A DNA stretch of 64,000 bases from Desulfoscipio geothermicus. Its GTDB lineage: Bacteria > Bacillota > Desulfotomaculia > Desulfotomaculales > Desulfallaceae. Under the pieces are notes generated by a model that was not told the origin of the DNA, searched no databases, and worked only from the letters and a program-made list of their open reading frames with translations. The DNA is taken from positions 24,001 to 88,000 of the forward strand of contig JAENYF010000003.1 of the NCBI GenBank assembly GCA_016841905.1, in the 5' to 3' direction. Of this stretch, positions 43,323 through 52,171 are shown piece after piece; within the stretch, counting starts at the first letter, position 1, and each line of letters starts with the position of its first letter. The position numbers and the translations under genes were made by a program.

Positions 43323-44422
43323 TCCGAATACGGCAGGGCCGGGTGCTGGCAGTTAAAGCCCGGCGACGGAACTTTACGGAAATTATTGTGCAAATACCTG
43401 GGGAGTCTGAGCAAAAAGCCTATAATTATGATTTACTTACCGGGCCGGTGGATACCGGAGATACAGTGGTGCTTAATACCACCGCAGTGGCTAGAAAATT
43501 AGGCACCGGCGGAGCTCATTTTGTGATGTCTAATGTATCAAGAACGGAGCATAATGCCGGCCAAGCCGGGCACATAATGAAACTGCGCTACAGTCCCTGT
43601 CAGGTCAAAGTTCTTGCTGCGGAAGAACCGGATAGTCCTTGCGCGGAAGCAATAAAAAATACTACTTCACTGGACGGCCTGCCGGTGGTAGTGGGTACGC
43701 TGCACAGTATGCTGGCACCTGCTGCGGCAGGGATCAAGGCGACTGCGGGAAATCGGGTTAGGGTGGTGTATGTGATGACGGATGGTGCTGCCTTGCCGCT
43801 GCCTATGAGCAACCTGGTGCATGACCTAAAAGCCACAGGAATGGTGGATGCCACCATTACTTGCGGCCACGCTTTTGGTGGTGATTGGGAGTGTATCAAT
43901 ATATATACTGCGCTGCTTACGGCAAAAACAATAGCCCGGGCGGATGTAATTATTGTGGCTATGGGTCCGGGGATTGTAGGCACTGCTTCCCCGTTGGGTT
44001 TTACCGGTGTCGAGCAGGGGGAAATAATTAACGCTGTGAATATACTGGGCGGCCGGCCAGTGGCCATTCCCCGCATAAGCTTTGCTGATCTCCGGGAAAG
44101 ACACTACGGCATTAGCCACCATACAGTGACTGCACTGGGCAAAATCGCCCTTACTTCCTGTACTGTAGTGCTGCCTGAACTGGCTGACGCCAGGCAACAC
44201 GTCTTAGTACAGGACCAGCTCAGCCAAGCCTGGTCGGATGGTAAGCACAGCTTGGTCTGGGAAGATGGCTGGCCGGCGCTGGCCGAATTGGCATGTCGGG
44301 GTATAAAGGTTACCTCCATGGGGCGCTCAACGACTGATGACCCGGTCTTTTTCCTGGCCGCTGGTGCTGCGGGTAGCTATGCCGCCAGGTTAACTGCAGT
44401 TCTAAATGAAGCAGACAGCTAA
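43319..44422 (+). CDS. DUF3866 family protein
   Basis: 367 residues from TTG 43319. IRQGRVLAVKARRRNFTEIIVQI, the GDTVVLNTTAVARKLGTGGAHFV barrel and HIMKLRYSPCQVKVLAAEEPDSP match DUF3866, found in sporulating Firmicutes and actinobacteria beside this peptidase. Function unknown. It contains conserved HAFGGDWEC and GPGIVGTASPLGFTGVEQGE motifs suggestive of a ligand pocket. Confidence 0.85.
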   Translation: MIRIRQGRVLAVKARRRNFTEIIVQIPGESEQKAYNYDLLTGPVDTGDTVVLNTTAVARKLGTGGAHFVMSNVSRTEHNAGQAGHIMKLRYSPCQVKVLAAEEPDSPCAEAIKNTTSLDGLPVVVGTLHSMLAPAAAGIKATAGNRVRVVYVMTDGAALPLPMSNLVHDLKATGMVDATITCGHAFGGDWECINIYTALLTAKTIARADVIIVAMGPGIVGTASPLGFTGVEQGEIINAVNILGGRPVAIPRISFADLRERHYGISHHTVTALGKIALTSCTVVLPELADARQHVLVQDQLSQAWSDGKHSLVWEDGWPALAELACRGIKVTSMGRSTTDDPVFFLAAGAAGSYAARLTAVLNEADS

Positions 44423-44448
44423 TTACGTATTCAAGTATATTATGGTTA

Positions 44449-44577
44449 TTAGTGCAGAGCCAGATTAATGTATTCCCGCAGTGTAATGTTTGATTGAGAC
44501 CAGGGGCGGATTAGCTGCCTGAATTCGCTAATCTTGCCGCTAAAGCAAAATCCACCTTTGGTTACGAATAAACGCAT
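44449..44577 (-). CDS. 42-residue protein resembling the FtsZ inhibitor MciZ
   Basis: Minus-strand ORF from ATG 44575-44577 with AGGAGG 7 nt upstream (44585-44590). Composition: MRLFVTKGGFCFSGKISEFR, then QLIRPWSQSNITLREYINLA, ending LH. Remembered B. subtilis MciZ (40 residues) has the same layout: short basic N-terminus, KG, two or three hydrophobic residues, GK-x-x-E-[IF]-R, a helical stretch, an aromatic/hydrophobic C-terminal helix. MciZ blocks FtsZ polymerisation in the mother cell. It is divergent from 44651 and ~800 bp before spoIIM. Short length limits certainty. Confidence 0.55.
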   Translation of the reverse strand: MRLFVTKGGFCFSGKISEFRQLIRPWSQSNITLREYINLALH

Positions 44578-44650
44578 GATAGATCCTCCTATAACCAGAA
44601 TATACCATTATATTATGCGGTTAGAATTTATATATGCCGGAGGAAATACC

Positions 44651-45319
44651 TTGAAAATTCCCGTTGTGAAAATGACCGTTAATGCCAGTGGAGCAGCTGA
44701 AGCTGCCCGCCAGGGAGATGTGGTAGTGATTGTGGATGTTATTGATATGTCCACGACACTGGAAGCTGCCCTTGATGCCGGTGCCTGCGCTGTGTTTGGG
44801 GCAGCGCCTGATGGAGCTGCGCCTCCTGTAACGATAGACCCGGCCGCCATTGGCTTTTTAGCCGGGCAGGCAGCACGGAAGCATGGCACCAGGGTTGTTT
44901 TAGTGGCTGAGCCCCGGGTAGGCACTGATGCCGAACGGCTTAGCAAAGTCAGCAAAGTGGCCGGTGGTTTGGCTAAGGCTGGTGCAGAAATAGCAGCTGT
45001 AATACCCAATATTGGTGCTGAAACACCTAAGCTATTTGATATGCAAAATCAGGTGGTGATAGCAGCTACAGCCACCGGAGGGGTGGCTTACGATGCCGCG
45101 GTTCAGGCTGGGGCGCCGGCGGTACTCACCGGCACCGTGGCCAGAACCATGGTGCAAAAGGGAGCGGCACCTGCCCGTACTGCGGCTACCCGGGCCATAA
45201 GAAAAGCCCGGGCACTGGATAGTGGAATTACTGTAGTGGCCGCCAGTGGCAATTCATTGGAGGATGTGCTGGCGGCAGAATATATTACCCGAACAATTAT
45301 CGAAGAATATTTACGTTAA
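44651..45319 (+). CDS. ComB-like (2-phosphosulfolactate phosphatase-fold) protein
   Basis: 222 residues from TTG 44651 (SD GGAGG, 7-nt spacer); the upstream in-frame extension crosses the divergent MciZ-like gene and is not credible. GDVVVIVDVIDMSTTLEAALDAGACAVFGAAP resembles the ComB core (VVVIDVLRATST...AL..GA), and the Ala/Gly-rich NTHGAxxL-type turn is replaced here by PNIGAE. The coenzyme M pathway is not otherwise visible, so the substrate is unknown. It lies between DUF3866 and spoIIM. Confidence 0.5.
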   Translation: MKIPVVKMTVNASGAAEAARQGDVVVIVDVIDMSTTLEAALDAGACAVFGAAPDGAAPPVTIDPAAIGFLAGQAARKHGTRVVLVAEPRVGTDAERLSKVSKVAGGLAKAGAEIAAVIPNIGAETPKLFDMQNQVVIAATATGGVAYDAAVQAGAPAVLTGTVARTMVQKGAAPARTAATRAIRKARALDSGITVVAASGNSLEDVLAAEYITRTIIEEYLR

Positions 45320-45384
45320 GGTCATAATTAGCGTTCGGCCGCTCATATATATAGCAGGACAGGTTATATAAAAGGAGCGGTTTT

Positions 45385-46017
45385 ATGGGTTACATGAGCG
45401 GGTTTATGACTGCCTACTTACGACAAAGCTGGCCGCTTTATCTTATTGTAATAGTTATCTTTGGTACAGGCATATTATTGGGTTCGCTGGGGGTTAATAC
45501 ATTGCCACCAGAGCAAACCAAAGATTTACAGAATTACCTGCAATCTTTTTTAGCTCAGGCGGCGGAAATAGAAGTGGACCGGGCTCAAATGGTCAAGGGT
45601 ACATTATATGACAACCTACTGGTAGGTCTGGTGATATATATACTGGGGTTAACAATTATCTGCCTGCCCCTGGTGCTGGCACTAATCTTTTTTCGTGGGT
45701 TTGTGCTGGGGTTCACCATCGGCTTTTTAACGGCTTATCCTGATTGGCGGGAGTTTATGATTGTTTTCATTTCCATGCTACCACAAAACCTGCTTTTTAT
45801 TCCAGCGTTAATTATCAGTGGGGCAGCCGCACTCTCCTTCTCCATGCGATTAGTTAGAAGACTTTATAACTCGCAAACTCAAATTGGGCCGCAATTTGCC
45901 GGTTATTCGTTAATCATGGTTGGCTGCGTGCTTGTATTTGCTTTGGCTGCTTTAGCGGAGGGTTATATTACACCGGAATTGACCAAGTTATTGGCTTCAT
46001 TATTAGCAAACGGGTAA
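45385..46017 (+). CDS. spoIIM: Stage II sporulation protein M
   Basis: 210 residues (SD AAAGGAGCGG). Five membrane segments: YLIVIVIFGTGILLGSLGV, NLLVGLVIYILGLTIICLPLVLALIFF, GFVLGFTIGFLTAY, LPQNLLFIPALIISGAAAL and YSLIMVGCVLVFALAALAEGY. SpoIIM with SpoIID and SpoIIP drives peptidoglycan degradation in engulfment. It precedes xerD-deoB-pdp-dacF as in B. subtilis. Confidence 0.94.
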   Translation: MGYMSGFMTAYLRQSWPLYLIVIVIFGTGILLGSLGVNTLPPEQTKDLQNYLQSFLAQAAEIEVDRAQMVKGTLYDNLLVGLVIYILGLTIICLPLVLALIFFRGFVLGFTIGFLTAYPDWREFMIVFISMLPQNLLFIPALIISGAAALSFSMRLVRRLYNSQTQIGPQFAGYSLIMVGCVLVFALAALAEGYITPELTKLLASLLANG

Positions 46018-46099
46018 ACACCGGTGCATGATTTTTGTAACGTACCTTTTAATGCAATAATATACATGATAACAGCAAATCAATAGATTGGTTATCAGC

Positions 46100-46196
46100 A
46101 AGAAAAGCGCGCCCATTCGGTTCCCTCTGCGCGCGTTTTTCAGTACTTTAATCCTTAGCGCTTGCCATAAATATGGCAAGCATAATTCCTAAAGTA
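46100..46196 (+). repeat. Two-hairpin interspersed repeat, copy A
   Basis: About 96 bp. Hairpin 1: AAGCGCGC, a loop containing CCATTCGGTTCCCTC, GCGCGC, then GTTTTT. Hairpin 2: the perfect palindrome GCTTGCCATA-aa-TATGGCAAGC (22 bp). Ends ATAATTCCTAAAGTA. Roughly 93% identical to copy C (53445-53541, inverted) and to the flanks of the shorter copy B (51548-51613). Hairpin 1 can end spoIIM transcription. Confidence 0.85.
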
Positions 46197-46216
46197 GAAC
46201 AAAGGGGCACAAGAGT

Positions 46217-46420
46217 ATGTTTTTTGTGGTGATTTCCCGGGTCAAAGACAAGGTTTTATTATTTGCCCGCTTGGTGCTGGTGGTGTGCATATTGTGTTTG
46301 CTGGTGGCACAGTTGTACGGGTTAGTAAAGATTAACTTGTTTGAACACGATAAAACAACCAACGAGCCACTGAGGTCGAACAGCTCAGGCAATGAAAGTT
46401 ACTTTCGACAAACATATTAG
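46217..46420 (+). CDS. Small single-pass membrane protein upstream of xerD
   Basis: 67 residues: one membrane helix (LLFARLVLVVCILCLLVAQLYGLV) and a polar C-terminus. I do not recognise it by sequence. B. subtilis has a similarly sized single-pass protein (YqzK, DUF4227) directly before ripX/xerD, so it may be a positional counterpart. The SD is weak (AAAGGGG 11 nt upstream); the gene begins 20 bp after repeat copy A. Confidence 0.55.
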   Translation: MFFVVISRVKDKVLLFARLVLVVCILCLLVAQLYGLVKINLFEHDKTTNEPLRSNSSGNESYFRQTY

Positions 46421-46549
46421 GACCGATTACAGTTTATTGTAACCGGCCTTGATTAACCATTAAAGTGTGTCCAACCTGTGCTTTTATATGCTGCAAAAGG
46501 AATAAGTGGACGGAATGTGGAATAGCTCATGTGATGGTGGTGTTAATAT

Positions 46550-47437
46550 ATGGAGGATAAAATACAACAGTTTTTGACTTACCTTACGGTAGAAAGAGGC
46601 TTAGCACAAAACACGATTATTTCCTATGCCCTGGATTTAAAGCAGTTCAAAGCCTTTTGTAACCGGAGACAGGTGGTGCAGGTTAACCGAGTTGAGCGCA
46701 ATTTTGTGCTAAACTACCTCTTGGAGTTGAAAAAAACTGGTCGGTCTTCTGCTACCATATCCAGGCATATGGCCGCATTGAAGGCTTTTTGCCGTTTCCT
46801 GATGGACGAGCAGGTACTGGACAGCGACCCAATGGCCAACTTGGAATCACCTGGCCAGCAAAAAAAATTGCCCGGCGTGTTGGCTCAGGAGGAAGTCGAG
46901 AAATTGTTGGACCAACCTCGGGTTGGCAACACGGGCGGACTCAGAGATAAAGCTATGTTGGAGTTGATGTATGCTACGGGGATGCGGGTTTCCGAGCTGC
47001 TGGCGCTGGATTTGGACCAGGTGGATTGTGAGCATGGCTATGTCCGTTGCATAGGCAAGGGGTCAAAGGAACGCATAATTCCGGTAGGTGCGATAGCCAG
47101 AAACTTTTTATTGGAATACCTGGGTCGGGGAAGGCTTAAAATCTTGGGCGGCAAAAAGGAAAATGCTCTTTTCTTAAATATGCGGGGTCAGCGACTCACC
47201 AGGCAGGGGTTCTGGAAAATTATAAAAAAATATGCTTTAGAGGCAGGTATAACTAAAATTATTACGCCGCATACCTTACGCCACTCCTTTGCTACCCACT
47301 TGCTGGAAAACGGTGCAGACCTGCGAGCTCTACAGGAAATGCTGGGTCATGTTGATATCGCCACTACTCAGATATATACCCATTTAACCCAAACTAAATT
47401 ACGAGAGGTTTATAATAAACACCATCCGCGAGCGTAA
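46550..47437 (+). CDS. xerD: Site-specific tyrosine recombinase XerD
   Basis: 295 residues. SAM-like N-domain (IQQFLTYLTVERGLAQNTIISYALDLKQF), catalytic Arg in TGMRVSELLALD (near 150), HTLRHSFATHLLENGADLRALQEMLGH with H-x-x-R and His, and nucleophile Tyr in TQIYTHL (near 280). Length is right for XerC/XerD, which resolve chromosome dimers at dif. I saw no att sites or phage genes. Confidence 0.94.
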   Translation: MEDKIQQFLTYLTVERGLAQNTIISYALDLKQFKAFCNRRQVVQVNRVERNFVLNYLLELKKTGRSSATISRHMAALKAFCRFLMDEQVLDSDPMANLESPGQQKKLPGVLAQEEVEKLLDQPRVGNTGGLRDKAMLELMYATGMRVSELLALDLDQVDCEHGYVRCIGKGSKERIIPVGAIARNFLLEYLGRGRLKILGGKKENALFLNMRGQRLTRQGFWKIIKKYALEAGITKIITPHTLRHSFATHLLENGADLRALQEMLGHVDIATTQIYTHLTQTKLREVYNKHHPRA

Positions 47438-47593
47438 TCCAGGGTTGTAACATGAATATTGGGTTAACCTATGATAATGTTTAATTGCTCTGTTTTTTGT
47501 CTAGTTGAAAAAATGCTAAAATGTCATATTTGTTTATATAGGAAATTTACCTACACCTGTTATTTTGCGTTACTATAAGGAGGAATGAGATTA

Positions 47594-48769
47594 ATGCCTT
47601 TAAATAGAAAAGTAGTCATTATTGTGCTGGACAGTGCCGGAATTGGTGAGTTGCCGGATGCTCACCTTTACGGTGACTGCGGCAGTAATACACTGGGCAA
47701 TTGTTCCCGGGCTGTGGGCGGTCTGAAACTGCCGCATCTGGAAAAGATGGGACTGGGCAAGTTGACCGAAATAATGGGCGTGCTCCCCATAGATACCCCA
47801 AACGCCTGTTTTGGTAAAATGGCCGAACTTTCTGCGGGTAAGGATACCACCACCGGGCATTGGGAAATTGCCGGCTTGGTATTGGACAAGCCTTTTCCGG
47901 TATTCCCCACCGGCTTTCCGGCCGAAATCATTAAACCCTTCAAACAAAGTATCGGCAGGGATATACTGGGCAATAAGGTGGCCTCCGGAACGACAATTAT
48001 TGAAGAGCTGGGTGTGGAGCATATGCAAACCGGCCGTCCCATAGTATACACTTCAGCAGACAGCGTATTTCAAATTGCCGCCCATGAAGAGGTGGTGCCT
48101 CTGGAGGAGCTGTATCGAATGTGCCGGATAGCCCGGGAAATGCTAACCGGCGAATATGCGGTAGGACGGGTAATTGCCCGGCCGTTTGTTGGCTCGCCGG
48201 GTTCTTTTAAACGCACGGCTAACCGCCATGACTATTCTGTCCTACCTCCCCGGCCTACAGTATTGGATTTACTCCATGACCATGATTTGACGGTAGCCGC
48301 GGTGGGTAAAATTAAAGATATTTTTGCAGGCCAAGGTATCTCCAGTTCGGTACATATTAACGATAACATGGATGGGGTAGACAAAACTCTTTCTTTGCTA
48401 CGAGAAGACTTTAACGGACTAATTTTTGCCAACTTAGTGGATTTTGACCAGCAATACGGTCATCGCAACGATCCCGCCGGTTATGCCGGTGCGTTGGAGG
48501 AATTTGACTGCCGGGTGCCGGAAATAATCAATGCGCTGCGTCCGGAGGATGTATTGATCCTAACGGCTGATCACGGGTGTGATCCCACCACCACCAGTAC
48601 CGACCACTCCAGGGAATACGTGCCGCTTCTGGTAGCCGGTCAGGCTATAAGAAGCGGAGTTGACCTGGGAACCCGTGCCAGTTTTAGCGATGTTGCGGCC
48701 ACAGTGGCCCGGCTTTTTGAACTGGATTTTGCTGTTGGTGAGGAGTTTGCCAGAGTTATTACTCAGTAA
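47594..48769 (+). CDS. deoB: Phosphopentomutase
   Basis: 391 residues from ATG 47594; AAGGAGG is 10 nt upstream, and the ATG at 47585 is too close to it. Alkaline-phosphatase-superfamily metal site: [15 protein letters not shown] (Asp), catalytic Thr in [26 protein letters not shown] and [20 protein letters not shown]. Interconverts (deoxy)ribose-1- and 5-phosphates, acting after the nucleoside phosphorylase of the next gene. Confidence 0.97.
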   Translation: MPLNRKVVIIVLDSAGIGELPDAHLYGDCGSNTLGNCSRAVGGLKLPHLEKMGLGKLTEIMGVLPIDTPNACFGKMAELSAGKDTTTGHWEIAGLVLDKPFPVFPTGFPAEIIKPFKQSIGRDILGNKVASGTTIIEELGVEHMQTGRPIVYTSADSVFQIAAHEEVVPLEELYRMCRIAREMLTGEYAVGRVIARPFVGSPGSFKRTANRHDYSVLPPRPTVLDLLHDHDLTVAAVGKIKDIFAGQGISSSVHINDNMDGVDKTLSLLREDFNGLIFANLVDFDQQYGHRNDPAGYAGALEEFDCRVPEIINALRPEDVLILTADHGCDPTTTSTDHSREYVPLLVAGQAIRSGVDLGTRASFSDVAATVARLFELDFAVGEEFARVITQ

Positions 48770-48809
48770 ACAGCCATTGCCGCATGAGCGATACCATTGA
48801 TGTTTGTTC

Positions 48810-48844
48810 GCCCGCCGGGACATTGAGCCGCAGGCGGGCATTTT
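48810..48844 (+). terminator. deoB terminator
   Basis: GCCCGCC and GGCGGGC arms with a ~16-nt loop, then ATTTT. Confidence 0.8.
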
Positions 48845-48914
48845 GCAGTTCTAAAATTCAGGGTGAATTGGATCTCCCCTGTGAATTAAGAACTTGCTTC
48901 AAGGGGGTACTCGT

Positions 48915-50216
48915 ATGAGAATGGTGGATATAATCCAAAAAAAACGTGATGGATACTCTCTGACCACTGAAGAAATAAATTATATGATCAGCGGTTTTAC
49001 CAGCGGTGCAATTCCTGATTATCAAATGTCGGCTTTTTTAATGGCGGTATATTTTAGGGGCATGGATATCCAAGAAACCACCCAATTAACCATGGCTATG
49101 GTTAATTCAGGTGAGATTATGGATTTATCCGGCATTAACGGTATCAAGGTGGATAAGCATTCTACCGGCGGAGTAGGCGATAAAACCAGTTTAATCGTTG
49201 GTTCGCTGGTGGCTGCGGGGGGTGTTCCGGTAGCTAAAATGTCCGGTCGGGGGCTGGGGCATACCGGTGGTACTATAGACAAGCTGGAAGCAATTGCCGG
49301 CTTTCATGTGGAACTTTCCCAGCCGGAGTTTGTTGAGCAGGTAAATAAACATAAAATAGCCATTGTCAGCCAAACCGGTAATTTAACTCCCGCCGATAAA
49401 AAGCTTTATGCGCTGCGGGATGTAACTGCCACGGTTAACTCTGTCCCTTTAATTGCCAGTTCCGTGATGAGTAAAAAAATTGCCTCCGGGGCCGACGCTA
49501 TTGTGTTGGACGTCAAGATGGGCTCTGGAGCATTTATGAAGACTCACGCCGAGGCTCGAGAATTGGCTAAAATCATGGTGCAGATAGGTAAAGATTTAAA
49601 TAAAAAAACGGTTGCAATTATCACGGACATGAACCAACCACTGGGCTATGAAGTAGGCAACGCCAATGAAGTAAAAGAAGCCATTGAAGTGCTCGGTGGT
49701 AAGGGAGAAGCAGGCCTTGTTCATGTTTGTTTAACCATAGCCGCCTATATGACGATAGCAGGTGGCATTCATGCAGATTTTAACCACGCCTATCAAACCA
49801 TGTCAGGGATGCTGCAAAATGGTGAAGCTCTGGGTAAATTTAAGGAATTTATTAAAGCGCAGGGCGGCCGGGCGGTAGTGGTCGAGCAACCGGACCTGTT
49901 GCCTCAGGCACAAAACCATGTAGAATTAAAATCTGAGCTGGCCGGTTATATTCAAAGCATGGCTGCCGAGTCAGTGGGAACTGCGGCGATGCTGCTTGGT
50001 GCCGGAAGACAAACTAAAAATGAGCCGATTGATTATGCTGCCGGGATAACCTTAAAGAAAAAAGTTGGCGATGAGGTGCGACAAGGAGATGTGCTGGCTG
50101 TTTTGCACAGTAACCGGGACATCAACTTGGAGATCTGCCATATTTTACGCAATGCGTTGGTCATCGGACCGGAAAAGCCTGAGGTATTACCGGTTGTTTA
50201 TGAAGTGATTGAGTAA
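48915..50216 (+). CDS. pdp: Pyrimidine-nucleoside (thymidine) phosphorylase
   Basis: 433 residues from ATG 48915 (SD AAGGGGG, 7-nt spacer). RMVDIIQKKRDGYSLTTEEI and KHSTGGVGDKTSLIVGSLVAAGGVPVAKMSGRGLGHTGGT are diagnostic. It phosphorolyses thymidine, uridine or deoxyuridine to base plus sugar-1-phosphate. Forms a salvage pair with deoB. Confidence 0.95.
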   Translation: MRMVDIIQKKRDGYSLTTEEINYMISGFTSGAIPDYQMSAFLMAVYFRGMDIQETTQLTMAMVNSGEIMDLSGINGIKVDKHSTGGVGDKTSLIVGSLVAAGGVPVAKMSGRGLGHTGGTIDKLEAIAGFHVELSQPEFVEQVNKHKIAIVSQTGNLTPADKKLYALRDVTATVNSVPLIASSVMSKKIASGADAIVLDVKMGSGAFMKTHAEARELAKIMVQIGKDLNKKTVAIITDMNQPLGYEVGNANEVKEAIEVLGGKGEAGLVHVCLTIAAYMTIAGGIHADFNHAYQTMSGMLQNGEALGKFKEFIKAQGGRAVVVEQPDLLPQAQNHVELKSELAGYIQSMAAESVGTAAMLLGAGRQTKNEPIDYAAGITLKKKVGDEVRQGDVLAVLHSNRDINLEICHILRNALVIGPEKPEVLPVVYEVIE

Positions 50217-50288
50217 TAGCTTTGTTTAAAAAGCAAGTTTTTATATTGACGTGTTGCATACACTTTCGCCCGTATAACTTTCACTCAG

Positions 50289-50295
50289 TTCGACA
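50289..50295 (-). promoter_or_regulatory. Possible Spo0A box upstream of dacF
   Basis: TTCGACA, the exact complement of TGTCGAA, 37 nt before the dacF start in a 116-bp gap. The surrounding sequence shows no clear σH, σF or σG hexamers. Confidence 0.35.
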
Positions 50296-50332
50296 TAATA
50301 TTTTAAGCTGATAAAAACAGGGGGGAAGTGTG

Positions 50333-51547
50333 ATGAACAGCAAAAATGTTTGTGCAATCATCTTAGCGATAATGTTGGTTATGGCCGTTATCACCACCGG
50401 GGCCGGATTAGCGCTGGCAGCAAATGATACAGGCGCACCCGGTACAGTGCCGGGTGCGGCGCAGCAAACTGCTGCTGAGGCGTCGGCTGCGGCATTGGAA
50501 ACTACCGCTGAATCGGCCGTGCTGATGGATGCTGCTACGGGCAAGATACTGTGGAGCAAGGAGCAGGACAAAGAACTGCCTATGGCCAGTGTGACAAAAA
50601 TTATGACCTTGCTGCTGGCCTGTGAAGCCTTGGACCAGGGTAAAATCAGCCTTAACGACCGGGTTACGGTTTCGGAAAATGCCTGGAGTATGGGCGGTTC
50701 GCAAATTTACCTGGAGCCCGGCGAGGAAATGAGTATGGAAGATATGCTGATTTCCATAGCTGTGGGTTCGGCTAACGACGCCAGCGTAGCTGTGGCTGAA
50801 CACATTGCCGGTTCAGAGGAAGCGTTCGTGGAATTGATGAATAATCGGGCTAAGGAGCTGGGTTGTCAGCATACCAGGTTTGCTAATCCCACCGGACTGC
50901 CGGCAGAAAATCATTATACCTCTGCTCAAGATATGGCGGTGATTTTACGCCAGGTATTGGCATACCAGCAATTTTGTAAAGTTTCTTCCATTTATAGGTA
51001 CGATATTAGGGGCGGTGACTTTGTTTTATGGAATACCAATAAGCTGCTCAAGTGGTACGAAGGAGTAGATGCAGGCAAAACGGGGTGGACCAATGAAGCC
51101 AAGTATTGCCTGGCAGCTACAGCTAAACGGGACGGGTTGCGGTTGATTTCAGTTGTTCTGGGCACTCCCGAGCCGCGCAGCCATTTTCGGGAGACCATGA
51201 AAATTTTCAATTACGGTTTTGCCCGCTATGAGGCTGTGCAATTTGCCCAGCGGGGGGAAAGGGTTAAAAATGTTAAAGTAAGCAAAGGTACCATAGACCA
51301 GGTAGGCGTGATAGCTGGAGCAGATATTGCCATGGCTGTACCCAAAGGGCAAAAGCAGAATTACCGGGGCCAGGCGCTTTTGCCGGAAGATATTGAAGCT
51401 CCGTTAAGCAAAGGACAGGTGGTAGGTGAGTTCGTTTTGCTGGAAGGGGGAAAAGAGGTGCAGCGCGTACCACTGCTGGCTCAAAACCAGGTTAGCCGGG
51501 CTTCGGTGTTCCGGCAAATGCATAAAGCCCTGGAGCAGGTTTTCTAA
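50333..51547 (+). CDS. dacF: D-alanyl-D-alanine carboxypeptidase DacF
   Basis: 404 residues from ATG 50333 (SD GGGGGAAG). Signal peptide NVCAIILAIMLVMAVITTGAG..., SxxK in MASVTKIM (near 86), SxN in GSANDASV, KTG in AGKTGWTNEA, and a PBP5-like C-terminal domain. Extracytoplasmic low-molecular-weight PBP, made in the forespore in B. subtilis. It lies directly before spoIIAA as there, but a terminator and a promoter separate them here. Confidence 0.95.
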   Translation: MNSKNVCAIILAIMLVMAVITTGAGLALAANDTGAPGTVPGAAQQTAAEASAAALETTAESAVLMDAATGKILWSKEQDKELPMASVTKIMTLLLACEALDQGKISLNDRVTVSENAWSMGGSQIYLEPGEEMSMEDMLISIAVGSANDASVAVAEHIAGSEEAFVELMNNRAKELGCQHTRFANPTGLPAENHYTSAQDMAVILRQVLAYQQFCKVSSIYRYDIRGGDFVLWNTNKLLKWYEGVDAGKTGWTNEAKYCLAATAKRDGLRLISVVLGTPEPRSHFRETMKIFNYGFARYEAVQFAQRGERVKNVKVSKGTIDQVGVIAGADIAMAVPKGQKQNYRGQALLPEDIEAPLSKGQVVGEFVLLEGGKEVQRVPLLAQNQVSRASVFRQMHKALEQVF

Positions 51548-51613
51548 ACCCATTCGGTTCCCTCTGCACGCGCTTTTCAGTTCTTTATATGGTGAGCATA
51601 ATTTCCCAAAGTA
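51548..51613 (+). repeat. Two-hairpin interspersed repeat, copy B (internally deleted)
   Basis: Begins at the base after the dacF stop codon. It keeps CCCATTCGGTTCCCTCTGC, the ACGCGCTTTTCAGT arm and the distal GAGCATAATTTCCCAAAGTA, but has lost about 20 bp including most of hairpin 2, and the GCGCG left arm of hairpin 1. Looks like a decaying copy. Confidence 0.75.
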
Positions 51614-51620
51614 TAAATAT

Positions 51621-51650
51621 AGGCTTCCGGTCATGTGCCGGAAGCTTTTT
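51621..51650 (+). terminator. dacF terminator
   Basis: GCTTCCGG-tcatgtg-CCGGAAGC stem and five T, after repeat copy B. It decouples dacF from spoIIA. Confidence 0.9.
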
Positions 51651-51667
51651 GTTAACTATTATCATGG

Positions 51668-51696
51668 TTGAAATTGTTTGCCTGGTATGGTAAAAT
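51668..51696 (+). promoter_or_regulatory. σA-like promoter for the spoIIA operon
   Basis: TTGAAA, exactly 17 nt, TAAAAT, 43 nt before spoIIAA. In B. subtilis this operon is σH-dependent; here the hexamers fit σA better and no 0A box is visible close by. Confidence 0.5.
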
Positions 51697-51739
51697 GTAG
51701 CAGTATTATAAATATTCCAGGCTAGCTGAGGTGTCAGTT

Positions 51740-52078
51740 ATGAACTATACAATTAAAAAGGAAAATAATTGTTTAATAGTTTCAGTGATAGGTGATGTGG
51801 ATATCAGTTTAACTGATTCGTTGCGAGAAGATGTGGACCTGGCACTGGCGGAGTACAGTGTGAACAGTCTTGTTTTTGACTTGACGGAAGTTGATTTCGT
51901 TGACAGCTCCGGTTTAGGGGTTATTTTAGGACGCTATAAAAGAGTTACTGCCAAAGGAGGAAAAGTTTATTTGGCAGGTGCCAAACCTCAGGTAAAAAAA
52001 GTACTGGACCTGTCAGGGCTGCCACGTTTAATGGAAATATATCCTTCGGTTAACTTGTTACTGGACAAGATTGGATAA
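51740..52078 (+). CDS. spoIIAA: Anti-anti-sigma factor SpoIIAA
   Basis: 112 residues from ATG 51740 (SD GAGGTG). STAS domain; phosphorylatable Ser in VDFVDSSGLGVILGRYKR (near 56). Dephosphorylated SpoIIAA binds SpoIIAB and frees σF in the forespore. Confidence 0.96.
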   Translation: MNYTIKKENNCLIVSVIGDVDISLTDSLREDVDLALAEYSVNSLVFDLTEVDFVDSSGLGVILGRYKRVTAKGGKVYLAGAKPQVKKVLDLSGLPRLMEIYPSVNLLLDKIG

Positions 52079-52171
52079 GTTAATCAAGAAGCTAAGGATA
52101 TTTGAATATTTAACCAATACATTAGCTGGTTTTAAGATATACAAGGTAACCTGAAAAGGAGGTTGCAGAAA

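Noticed and set aside
44534-44650. 39-codon N-terminal extension of the ComB-like protein
   Set aside because: It crosses the divergent 42-codon gene and its SD region, lacks its own SD, and the TTG at 44651 has GGAGG.
46550-47437. XerD-like recombinase as evidence of an integrated element
   Set aside because: Gene order spoIIM-xerD-deoB-pdp-dacF is the normal chromosomal context, and no att repeats or phage genes are present.
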